Assembly: GCA_002305715.1 (NCBI GenBank)
Contig: DBQD01000073.1
Span: 9,592 to 16,941 of the forward strand
DNA: 7,350 nt
Reading direction: 5' to 3'
Source: Proteiniphilum sp. UBA1403
Lineage (GTDB): Bacteria; Bacteroidota; Bacteroidia; Bacteroidales; Dysgonomonadaceae
Made by a program: the position numbers and the translations under genes. This document shows, piece by piece, positions 1 through 5,968 of the stretch. Under the pieces are notes generated by a model. The model was given only the letters and a program-made list of their open reading frames with translations, was not told the origin of the DNA and did not search any database. Each line of letters starts with the position of its first letter. Positions within the stretch are counted from its first letter, which is position 1.

Positions 1-33
1 TTGTACGCTGTTCTTTGTTCGTTGTACGCTGTT
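1..33. repeat. Direct repeat pair, cut by window edge
   Basis: The 12-mer TTGTACGCTGTT occurs at 1-12 and again at 22-33, a period of 21 bases, and the bases between are T-rich and similar in style. The array may continue to the left of the window. No coding role is visible; it lies upstream of the dipeptidyl peptidase promoter. Confidence 0.6.
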
Positions 34-121
34 TGTTGAGCCTAACCTTTCAAAATATCGCCGAAAATACAAAAAAAACTGTAAAGCAGATCGCACTTTT
101 CCCTGTTTGTGTCGTTTTTGC

Positions 122-129
122 TATATTTG
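122..129 (+). promoter_or_regulatory. Putative Bacteroidota -7 box for the DPP IV gene
   Basis: TATATTTG fits the Bacteroides -7 consensus TAnnTTTG exactly and lies 64 bases before the ATG at 194. Transcription would start near 135 and give a leader of about 60 bases. No good TTG/TTTG element sits 19-21 bases upstream (the nearest TTTG, at 106-109, is too close), so this is a half-matched promoter. Confidence 0.45.
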
Positions 130-193
130 TATACGCAAGAGTAGCATAAGTGTCTCTGACAGGTTAACATTGTTTGATTGAAAATTAATTGAG

Positions 194-2356
194 ATGAAAA
201 AAATAGGATGGATCGCCCTGGCGGCGTTATTTCTGTTGCCGGCAGCAGCGAAAAGCGACACGCTGCAGGATATTTTGAGCGGTAAGTATGCTCCACGTGG
301 TGTAAAGGCAATGGTCTCTTCGGCAGACGGGTTGCATTATTACCAGACCGACCCGGCGCGTACGGCTGTAATTAAGTATTCCATTGCCACGGGGAATGTT
401 GTGGATACGTTGTTCAGTACGCGTACGGCACGTAACTGTACCTTCGATACGTTTGAGGGTTTTATGGTGAGCGACGATGAGTTCAGGGTGCTGGTGTATC
501 GCGATCGGGAACGCATTTATCGCCGTTCCTTTAAAGCGGATTATTACTATTACGATGTGCGACGTAACTATGTAAGGCGACTGACCGAGCATCCGTCGAA
601 ACAGATGATCCCTACTTTCTCGCCCGATGGGAAGATGGTGGCGTATGTGATTGATAACAATATATACTTGACGAAGTTCGATTTTGATACCGAGTCGCAG
701 GTTACCAAAGATGGGGTGCAGGACAGCATTATTAATGGTGCGACCGACTGGGTGTATGAGGAGGAGTTTGGTACGACTCGGCTGATGGAGTTTTCGCCCG
801 ACAACTCGCAACTTGCCTTTGTACGTACGGACGAATCGGCTGTGAGGGAGTTCTCCTTTCAGACCTACAACGAAGAGCTCTATCCTGGTTTTTATCGGTT
901 TAAATATCCCAAACCGGGACAGGCCAATTCGAAAGTGGAATGCCGTGTTTTTGATATCGCATCGCGTGTAACACGAATCATGGAGGTGCCGCTGGATGAG
1001 GATGGATACATTCCCCGTATTGCTTTCACCCAAGATGAATCGCAATTGGCTGTGATGACTCTCAATAGGGACCAAAACCGATTTGATCTTTATTTTGTGA
1101 ATCCTCGCTCGAAAGTGGCACGATTGGTGCTGAGGGAGGAAAACAAGAGTTATGTGGATTCGGAATGGCTCAATTCGATACACTTCTTGAAGAATCAGTT
1201 TGTCTATATTTCAGAACGGAACGGATATAGCCACCTTTATTTATATGGTCTTTCGGGAACGCTGCAGAAGCAGCTCACGACGGGCAACTTTGATGTGACG
1301 GATTTGCTGGCGGTGGATGAACAGACACGAACAGTCTTCTATGAGGTTGCTGATGAGAGTCCGTTGCGTAGGAACATATACAAGCTCTCCCTCGATAAGG
1401 GACTGCCGGTTAAGCTGTCGCAGCAATCTGGTTATAACACGGTTGACTTCTTCAGTGAGCGAGGGAAGTATTTTATTCAACGACATACGGATGATGTGAC
1501 GCCACCGGTTATCACCTTGCACGATGGGAATGGTAAGTTGGTGCGTACGTTGGAGGATAACAGCGCATTGAAAGCAACGCTTGCATCAGCTCGATTGCCG
1601 CAACGGGAATTTATTACGGTGCCCGCAGCTGATGGGGTTACGCAACTGAATGGATGGGTGTTGAAGCCGGTTAATTTTAATCCGGCCAAGAAGTATCCGG
1701 TGGTGTTGATTCAGTATAGCGGTCCTAACTCGCAAGAGGTGGCCGATAGGTTTGAAGTTGACTGGTGCCATGCGATGGCGGAGAAAGATATTCTGGTGGC
1801 CTGCGTGGATGGTCGCGGTACGGCTGCTCGTGGTGAGGAGTTCCGTAAAGGTACCTATATGCAATTGGGTATATGGGAGTCGGACGACCAAGTTGCTGCT
1901 GCTCGTTACCTGGCTTCGCTGCCCTATGTTGATGCCGAACGGATTGGTATTTGGGGATGGAGCTACGGGGGGTATAATGTGCTGATGAGCATGAGTCGCG
2001 GCAACGGCATATTTAAAGCTGGTGTGGCTATTGCACCGGTGACCGACTGGCGTTTTTATGATTCGGTGTATACCGAACGTTTTATGCGTACACCGCAGCA
2101 GAATATTGACGGGTATCGAAACGGTTCTCCCCTTGAGCTCGCCAACAGGTTGGAAGGTAGGCTGTTGCTGATACATGGTACTGCTGACGATAATGTGCAC
2201 TTCCAAAACTCCATTGAATATGCACGGGCGCTTATTGAAGCCAATAAACATTTCGACCAGTTTTTCTTTCCGGATCAGAATCATCACTTGAATGTGGGGA
2301 ATACACGACGTTATTTGTATGATAAGGTGATTTCCTTCTTTCAGGAACAACTTTGA
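194..2356 (+). CDS. dpp4: Dipeptidyl peptidase IV, secreted (peptidase family S9B)
   Basis: Serine exopeptidase that releases X-Pro or X-Ala dipeptides from peptide N-termini, probably in the periplasm. At 720 residues it is close to the P. gingivalis enzyme (about 723). Residues 1-19 form a signal peptide (MKK, hydrophobic stretch, AAA|K). The N-terminal half is a beta-propeller carrying the S9B motif DWVYEEEF at 185-192; by analogy with human DPP4, E190 and E191 would bind the substrate amino terminus. The C-terminal alpha/beta-hydrolase domain has nucleophile S590 in GWSYGGY, D665 in GTADDNVH and H697 in DQNHH. The Ser-Asp and Asp-His spacings (75 and 32) equal those I recall for P. gingivalis DPP IV (S593, D668, H700). 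All key residues are intact and there is no frameshift. The ATG at 194 is chosen because the signal peptide begins there. It appears monocistronic, ending at the terminator at 2450-2496. Family assignment is near certain; localisation is inferred from the signal peptide. Confidence 0.96.
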   Translation: MKKIGWIALAALFLLPAAAKSDTLQDILSGKYAPRGVKAMVSSADGLHYYQTDPARTAVIKYSIATGNVVDTLFSTRTARNCTFDTFEGFMVSDDEFRVLVYRDRERIYRRSFKADYYYYDVRRNYVRRLTEHPSKQMIPTFSPDGKMVAYVIDNNIYLTKFDFDTESQVTKDGVQDSIINGATDWVYEEEFGTTRLMEFSPDNSQLAFVRTDESAVREFSFQTYNEELYPGFYRFKYPKPGQANSKVECRVFDIASRVTRIMEVPLDEDGYIPRIAFTQDESQLAVMTLNRDQNRFDLYFVNPRSKVARLVLREENKSYVDSEWLNSIHFLKNQFVYISERNGYSHLYLYGLSGTLQKQLTTGNFDVTDLLAVDEQTRTVFYEVADESPLRRNIYKLSLDKGLPVKLSQQSGYNTVDFFSERGKYFIQRHTDDVTPPVITLHDGNGKLVRTLEDNSALKATLASARLPQREFITVPAADGVTQLNGWVLKPVNFNPAKKYPVVLIQYSGPNSQEVADRFEVDWCHAMAEKDILVACVDGRGTAARGEEFRKGTYMQLGIWESDDQVAAARYLASLPYVDAERIGIWGWSYGGYNVLMSMSRGNGIFKAGVAIAPVTDWRFYDSVYTERFMRTPQQNIDGYRNGSPLELANRLEGRLLLIHGTADDNVHFQNSIEYARALIEANKHFDQFFFPDQNHHLNVGNTRRYLYDKVISFFQEQL

Positions 2357-2363
2357 TATTGTC

Positions 2364-2440
2364 GTTCTACAGTAGTTCTACAATGATTCTTTAGTGCTGC
2401 TAGAGTGATTCTAGAGTGATTCTACAGTGGTTCTACAGTG
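2364..2440 (+). repeat. Seven tandem 11-bp repeats (consensus RTTCTACAGTG)
   Basis: Seven head-to-tail 11-base units fill 77 bases, starting 8 bases after the DPP IV stop codon: GTTCTACAGTA, GTTCTACAATG, ATTCTTTAGTG, CTGCTAGAGTG, ATTCTAGAGTG, ATTCTACAGTG and GTTCTACAGTG. The outer units are closest to consensus and the middle ones have diverged. There is no spacer between units. The array ends 9 bases before the terminator stem, so it should be transcribed as part of the 3' untranslated region. Confidence 0.9.
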
Positions 2441-2449
2441 TGTAATATG

Positions 2450-2496
2450 AGTGCGGTTCTCTCTAATTTTGGGGGAGCCGCACTTTTGTGTTTTTT
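2450..2496 (+). terminator. Strong intrinsic terminator after DPP IV
   Basis: A 13-pair stem (2451-2463 with 2471-2483, including three G-U pairs) closes a 7-base loop TAATTTT and can be extended by A2450-T2484. The GC-rich stem base GTGCGG/CCGCAC is followed directly by TTTTGTGTTTTTT. It should end the DPP IV transcript and insulate the next gene. Confidence 0.92.
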
Positions 2497-2620
2497 AAAC
2501 AAAAATGTCTGTTTATTGTTATTGCTTATATTAATTGCTTAATGGAAAAATTGTATTGTTCACATGCAGGATTTGCCAAATGAGCTGTGTGGTGTGGGGT
2601 AGAAAGGAACAACTGATTTT

Positions 2621-3727
2621 ATGGTAGATTTTTATAGTATTCGAAATATTGTACGGAATCCGGCTTTTGGGTTGCTGCCTTTTTTCATTTATTCTATTCT
2701 TGTTGGATTTGTCGGTGCGTGGGAGTCGACCGGAATAGCACTGTTTTTGTCGTTGTTGGGCTACTTTCTAGTCCGCAAACAGAACAGGTTAATTTATGTG
2801 ATTTCAACGCTGGTGTTTTTAATGGGTTTCGTTGGTTCACTAATTCCTTCTTTAGCCCTGCTGCAGCCGATTGTTCGTTTTCTGGTGATAGAGATAATGT
2901 TTGTACTGGCTCTTATCACCGTACGACTTTCACGTAGAAGAATTGTACGAAAATTGGGTAGGACGAGCAATCTTATCTTGAAGAACTACTTACAGGAATC
3001 GTTCCGTGTGACCTTTCAATCACAATATGCACTATCCATTCATCTGTTTTTAGTCTTGTTACTCTTCCTTTTTGATGGAAGCATTGATACCGCTGAGCAG
3101 GGAATCTATATTCTACTTTCTGTGCAGATTCCGTTGTTGGTAATAATTATGCTGGAGGTGATCCGACTGCTTATTCTTCGCAAAAAGATGGTGGAGGAGG
3201 AGTGGCTGCCGGTGGTCTCGGAACGAGGTGAAGTAATGGGGCGTGTGGCCAAGTCGATATCGAAAGGTTTGAAAAATAAGTTTATGCATCCTGTGGTACG
3301 TGTGGCGCTCATTTATCAGGGAAGCTTATACCTGCAAGAACGTGATGCGGATAGATTGTTGAATCCGGGTGCATTGGATCATCCGTTTGAGAAATACATG
3401 GAGTTCAACGAGGATATTGACAATACGGTGAGGCAAAGTATTACGAATGAATGTAGCAGCAGTGAACTTCCACTGCGCTTCTTGTTAAAGTATACTTTTG
3501 AGAACGATATAACGAAACGACTGATTTTTCTCTATGTCTCCCAGATTGAGGATGAGGCTCTTTTTAATAGCCTAAAATTAAAAGCTGGCAAACTCTGGAC
3601 TGAAGCACAGATAACTGACAACCTGAATAGCAACCTCTTCTCGGAGTGTTTTGAATTGGAGTTTGAGTATTTGAAGAATACGGTGCTACTGGTACATAGA
3701 TTAAAAAACAAGTCTAGGGAGGAGTAA
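2621..3727 (+). CDS. Polytopic membrane protein with a degenerate Nudix-like C-terminal domain
   Basis: 368 residues, not recognised as a named gene. The first half is hydrophobic, with probable transmembrane helices near 16-34, 37-51, 57-75, 80-103, 137-152 and 162-186. Basic RLSRRR and RKK segments follow the fourth and sixth, suggesting that the loop at 104-136 and the C-terminal half are cytosolic. Residues 195-361 read like a Nudix fold: WLPVVSERGEVMGR resembles the entry strand, HPVVRVALIYQGSLYLQERD the strand before the Nudix box, LNPGALDHPFEKY the usual substrate-binding stretch, and LWTEAQITDNL...FSECFELEFEYL the usual C-terminal end. Aligning R271 to the box arginine, the box G and catalytic glutamates are replaced (E257, N263, Q272, T275, N276), so hydrolysis seems unlikely. 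A binding or sensing role is only inference. The gene stands alone behind a terminator. I saw no convincing -33/-7 promoter in the 124 bases upstream. The ATG at 2621 is the only sensible start. Confidence 0.85.
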   Translation: MVDFYSIRNIVRNPAFGLLPFFIYSILVGFVGAWESTGIALFLSLLGYFLVRKQNRLIYVISTLVFLMGFVGSLIPSLALLQPIVRFLVIEIMFVLALITVRLSRRRIVRKLGRTSNLILKNYLQESFRVTFQSQYALSIHLFLVLLLFLFDGSIDTAEQGIYILLSVQIPLLVIIMLEVIRLLILRKKMVEEEWLPVVSERGEVMGRVAKSISKGLKNKFMHPVVRVALIYQGSLYLQERDADRLLNPGALDHPFEKYMEFNEDIDNTVRQSITNECSSSELPLRFLLKYTFENDITKRLIFLYVSQIEDEALFNSLKLKAGKLWTEAQITDNLNSNLFSECFELEFEYLKNTVLLVHRLKNKSREE

Positions 3728-3754
3728 ATAACCACCAAATGGGTAACATAAGAG

Positions 3755-3838
3755 AATATTTAGACCGGTCGAATACAAGAACGATTAACAACTAGAGCGA
3801 ATAATATATAGACCGGGTGAAAGCAAAACCGGGTGAAA
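3755..3838. repeat. Degenerate intergenic repeats around TAGACCGG and ACCGGGTGAAA
   Basis: A roughly 29-base segment beginning AATAT(T/A)TAGACCGG occurs at 3755-3783 and again at 3803-3831, offset 48 bases, with about three quarters of positions identical. Within the second copy, ACCGGGTGAAA is exactly duplicated at 3812-3822 and 3828-3838, a period of 16. No reading frame of note crosses it. It looks like decayed local duplication between two convergent transcription units. Confidence 0.6.
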
Positions 3839-3840
3839 TA

Positions 3841-3885
3841 AAACGACAGGCAGCTAAACTCGCGTTCGGCTGCCTGTCTACGTTT
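3841..3885. terminator. Convergent (probably bidirectional) terminator hairpin
   Basis: GACAGGCAGC (3845-3854) and GCTGCCTGTC (3869-3878) form a perfect 10-pair stem around a 14-base loop, and flanking AAAC (3841-3844) and GTTT (3882-3885) can pair across a 3-base bulge. On the minus strand the stem is followed by GTTTTATTT, a fair U-rich tract; on the plus strand TACGTTTAAATA is a weaker one. It lies between the stop of the membrane protein (3727) and the stop of the minus-strand operon (4023), so it can serve both. Confidence 0.8.
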
Positions 3886-3926
3886 AAATATAAAAAAGAA
3901 AAAAGTTATTTGTTTAGGTTTGCAAT

Positions 3927-3981
3927 AAAATCAGTAATCAAAATCAGTAATCAAAAAACAGTAAACAAATAATCAGTAATC
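3927..3981. repeat. AT-rich tandem repeat, unit AAAATCAGTAATC
   Basis: The 13-mer AAAATCAGTAATC is perfectly duplicated head to tail at 3927-3939 and 3940-3952. A diverged copy (AAAAAACAGTAAAC, 3953-3966) and a longer one ending AATCAGTAATC (to 3981) follow. It lies 42 bases past the stop of the minus-strand operon, before the terminator hairpin, so it would be in that operon's 3' untranslated region. Confidence 0.8.
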
Positions 3982-4022
3982 AAAAATCAATTTCTTTGTG
4001 AGCGTTTTGTAACGAAACCTCT

Positions 4023-4523
4023 TTAATGTCCAGAAAGGGATGGTTCATTTTTGAATGCCCCCGATAGTTTGGCAATGGAGGAGAAGTCGATCTTCCCCGA
4101 GACAGAGATGATACTCAACTGGCTGTTTTCGTCGAGCGAGATGAGGATGATATCCTGTCGTTTTTCGTTTTCCTTTTTCATCCATACAGAGATGCGGGAG
4201 TACCTTTCGTTGACTGAAACGATCTCTTCGTAGTCGGTAAACTCCTCTTGGATCAGTTCATAGGCTTTTTCGAAATAGTAACGAGAGTCGGTTTCATTGT
4301 CGCTACTTACGATGCGGATGCTCTGCAACTCTTTGAAGGTGTTTCGCAGTTCCTCGTCCTGCGTATTCTCTGCCATCTTCTCGAGCATTCTTTTGCCAAT
4401 GTTGACATTGTTCAGCGGGCGATCTGCTTCGTTGTATTTTTGGATGAATTGGGTGATGAAGTCATTTGCTGTGAGTGATGTGCTGACTAGCAAAAGGATC
4501 ATCAGTATGGTTGTTCTGTTCAT
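4023..4523 (-). CDS. DUF4252 family secreted protein
   Basis: 166 residues, last gene of the minus-strand sigma operon. Residues 1-19 (MNRTT, a run of I/L/M/V, STSLTA|N) form a signal peptide with no lipobox cysteine, so a soluble periplasmic or outer protein is expected. The rest fits DUF4252 as I know it: an N-terminal helical stretch with NVNIGKRMLEKMAE, a KELQSIRIV segment, an acidic helical middle (YELIQEEFTDYEEI), then strands ending in an LSIISVSGKIDFSSIAKLSG motif near 135-154. The family has no established function; members often sit beside ECF sigma factors in Bacteroidota. Its ATG overlaps the stop of the upstream gene by 4 bases (ATGA), implying translational coupling. It may be a regulon output or part of the signal-sensing arm; the sequence does not decide. 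Confidence 0.88.
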   Translation of the reverse strand: MNRTTILMILLLVSTSLTANDFITQFIQKYNEADRPLNNVNIGKRMLEKMAENTQDEELRNTFKELQSIRIVSSDNETDSRYYFEKAYELIQEEFTDYEEIVSVNERYSRISVWMKKENEKRQDIILISLDENSQLSIISVSGKIDFSSIAKLSGAFKNEPSLSGH

Positions 4524-5146
4524 ATATCTTCTTTCAGTTTAAAATCGGGAATTGTTTCTCCGGAACTGCTGATTGAGTCTTCTGTTTGCGTGAATGCCGC
4601 CAGGGAGTCGGTCCTGAATTCTTCTGTCATGATTGAATCGAGTGCCGACCAGTCGATATTCAGGTCGTCGATTTCGCGGAAGGTCTGCAGTGATGCCTCT
4701 TCGGTGGTTTTCAATGCATGGGAGAGCACTTCTAGTGCATAGGTGGCATCTTTGATGGCGGCATGCGGATCGTCATACGTTTCAACAAACCAGGGATTGT
4801 TGTTCTGGCGGGTGATGAAGAAGATGCTGATACCCAATCCGATGATTAACAACAGCGATGCGGCAATGCGCAGCAACGGAGTGAAAATTGGGATGGTGAT
4901 GTTTTTTTTGGTAGCTCCACTCATCTGATCCATGGCTGCTTGAAGACGTTTGTCGAACGTTGCGCTCAGGGTCACGGACTGCTCATCGTTTATATAGGAG
5001 AAGAGGGGAACATAGTGCTGCATGGATGCAGGTACGCGACTGCCGGAAAAGAAATCGCGCAACTCCTGCTCTTCGGCAAGCGTTGTTTGACAGTTCCAGT
5101 AGCGTGTCAATATTTCCTGTATTCGGATCTCTTCATTCGATGTCAT
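4520..5146 (-). CDS. Single-pass membrane protein, probable anti-sigma factor
   Basis: 208 residues, between the sigma gene and the DUF4252 gene. The cytosolic N-terminus (1-90) begins with a helical segment, ILTRYWNCQTTLAEEQELRDFF (12-33), of the kind seen in Bacteroidota proteins encoded next to ECF sigma factors. One transmembrane helix lies at about 91-111 (PLLRIAASLLLIIGLGISIFFI). The C-terminal 97 residues would be periplasmic and are acidic, with a helical DPHAAIKDATYALEVLSHALK segment at about 125-145 and a Ser/Thr-rich tail. There is no HxxxCxxC zinc motif (the only cysteine is C19) and no FecR-like domain. The role is inferred from topology and a 14-base overlap with the sigma gene, not from a recognised domain. 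The ATG at 5146 lies inside the end of the sigma gene, suggesting coupled translation. Confidence 0.8.
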   Translation of the reverse strand: MTSNEEIRIQEILTRYWNCQTTLAEEQELRDFFSGSRVPASMQHYVPLFSYINDEQSVTLSATFDKRLQAAMDQMSGATKKNITIPIFTPLLRIAASLLLIIGLGISIFFITRQNNNPWFVETYDDPHAAIKDATYALEVLSHALKTTEEASLQTFREIDDLNIDWSALDSIMTEEFRTDSLAAFTQTEDSISSSGETIPDFKLKEDI

Positions 5147-5645
5147 ATCCTGCTAATAATTCTTTTATTTTTTTACGTGCCCTGAAGAGGCTGACCTTAA
5201 CCAGATCTTCACTGATGCTGAGGCTTTCGGCGATCTCACGGTAGCTCATTCCCTCCACCTCGCGCAGTCGGAATACAAGCTGCTGGTTTTCGGGGAGCTC
5301 CTCGATGCATTGTGCAAGTAGGTGTTGTTGTTCTTTGATGACCATTGCCCGATGCGGTGAGTGAGGGTCCACAAAATAAAGATCTTCCTTTTCATTTTCA
5401 ATGGTGTAGGTCTTGCGAACCGCCATTGAGGAGAGTCTGTCGAATGCCATATTTTTGATGGCCCTGAAGCAATATGCTTCCAGATTCTCGATGCTGTACC
5501 ACTCCTCTTTTCTGCTCCAAAGCTTGAGCAACAGATCTTGCAGGATGTCTTCGGCCTCTTCACGATCCCTGACAATACCGTATGCCAGTCGGAAGAGGCG
5601 TTCCCTCATCGGCAGGATGATTTGTTGGAATGGTTCCTGTTTCAC
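5133..5645 (-). CDS. ECF-type RNA polymerase sigma-70 factor
   Basis: Alternative sigma factor directing RNA polymerase to a dedicated promoter set; 170 residues from the GTG at 5645. Region 2 covers about 6-70, with RLFRLAYGIVRD, then the DREEAEDILQD core-binding stretch at 27-37 and LLLKLW. Region 4 covers about 110-165, with LPENQQLVFRLREVEGMSYREIAESL and a helix-turn-helix at about 133-157 (ISEDLVKVSLFRARKKI). No region 3 and no extra C-terminal domain, as usual for ECF factors. The frame stays open to a TTG at 5690, but that codon overlaps a -7 box and adds residues unlike the family; the GTG gives the normal lead-in (VKQEPFQQIILPMRERLF). An ATG at 5609 is a less likely alternative because it removes the first helix. 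It leads the operon with the probable anti-sigma factor and the DUF4252 gene. Its target promoters cannot be told from here. Confidence 0.93.
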   Translation of the reverse strand: MKQEPFQQIILPMRERLFRLAYGIVRDREEAEDILQDLLLKLWSRKEEWYSIENLEAYCFRAIKNMAFDRLSSMAVRKTYTIENEKEDLYFVDPHSPHRAMVIKEQQHLLAQCIEELPENQQLVFRLREVEGMSYREIAESLSISEDLVKVSLFRARKKIKELLAGYDIE

Positions 5646-5687
5646 ATTGAGATGACGGTTGAGTGAAAAAAAAGTTACAGACGTATG

Positions 5688-5695
5688 CAAAAATA
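5688..5695 (-). promoter_or_regulatory. Putative -7 box of the sigma operon
   Basis: Read on the minus strand, 5695-5688 is TATTTTTG, an exact match to TAnnTTTG. It lies 43 bases before the GTG start at 5645, giving a leader of roughly 35-40 bases. No TTG sits at the expected -33 distance, so the match is partial; if the sigma factor controls itself, a different upstream element would be used. Confidence 0.4.
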
Positions 5696-5807
5696 ATTGT
5701 TTTTTTTCTGTTGAGGTCTGATTTGAGAGGGTAAGGTGGTGCTCTATTTTATGATTGCTTGTGTTTGGATATCAAATACTTTTTTTTGAAAAAACATTCT
5801 GAAATAG

Positions 5808-5838
5808 TTGCATATCTTTCTGATTATTTGTAATTTTG
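5808..5838 (+). promoter_or_regulatory. str operon promoter (TTG, 20 bases, TAATTTTG)
   Basis: TTG at 5808-5810, a 20-base spacer and TAATTTTG at 5831-5838 match the Bacteroides -33/-7 promoter pattern in both boxes and in spacing. Transcription should start near 5844, leaving a leader of about 125 bases before rpsL. A/T tracts just upstream fit a strong housekeeping promoter. Confidence 0.8.
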
Positions 5839-5844
5839 TGCCGT

Positions 5845-5911
5845 TTTTCACCTCAATGGTAAGGTTATTTAATGATAATCAGGCTATTATTGTGTACCAA
5901 AAGGGTGAAAA
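5845..5911 (+). promoter_or_regulatory. Possible structured leader of the str operon
   Basis: TTTTCACC (5845-5852) pairs with GGTGAAAA (5904-5911), extended by one T-G pair. After a 3x3 internal loop, TGGTA (5857-5861) pairs with TACCA (5895-5899). At the tip, 5872-5879 pairs with 5886-5893 (six Watson-Crick and two G-U pairs) around the 6-base loop CAGGCT. The nested arrangement begins almost at the predicted transcription start. It lacks a following U-tract, so it is not a simple terminator. Ribosomal-protein feedback is an inference; I do not recognise a named RNA family. Confidence 0.45.
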
Positions 5912-5968
5912 TGAAGTGAAAGAGAAATTAGTATAATATTATAGCAATACGTAAAAAGAAAGCAGAAG

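Larger units (their letters stand above)
5646..5968. other. Divergent regulatory region between the sigma operon and the str operon
   Basis: This 323-base gap has no credible reading frame. Its left end holds the minus-strand promoter and short leader of the sigma operon (-7 box at 5688-5695). The middle is AT-rich, with T and A tracts at 5700-5707 and 5780-5795 that could act as UP-like DNA for the str promoter. The right part holds the str promoter (5808-5838) and a leader of about 120 bases with a possible nested hairpin (5845-5911), ending in an A-rich stretch before rpsL. Confidence 0.75.

Noticed and set aside
42..311. 89-codon minus-strand frame across the DPP IV start
   Set aside because: It overlaps the promoter and signal peptide of a certain gene and has no domain or signal of its own.
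227..1183. 318-codon open frame on the minus strand
   Set aside because: It lies wholly inside the DPP IV gene, whose protein is a clear family match. The antisense product is rich in H, I and R without domain-like pattern, as expected of a shadow frame.
1586..2350. 254-codon open frame on the minus strand
   Set aside because: Antisense to the catalytic domain of DPP IV, including the GWSYGGY codons; no recognisable protein features.
2364..2440. CRISPR-like array
   Set aside because: The 11-base units are contiguous with no unique spacers and no cas genes are nearby.
2564..2602. 12-codon open frame (MQDLPNELCGVG) just before the membrane protein gene
   Set aside because: Frames this short are expected by chance, and there is no regulatory structure or codon pattern to make it a leader peptide.
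4003..4014. CGTTTTGTAACG as a terminator right after the DUF4252 stop
   Set aside because: The stem is only four pairs and has no U-tract; the perfect hairpin at 3845-3878 is a far better candidate.
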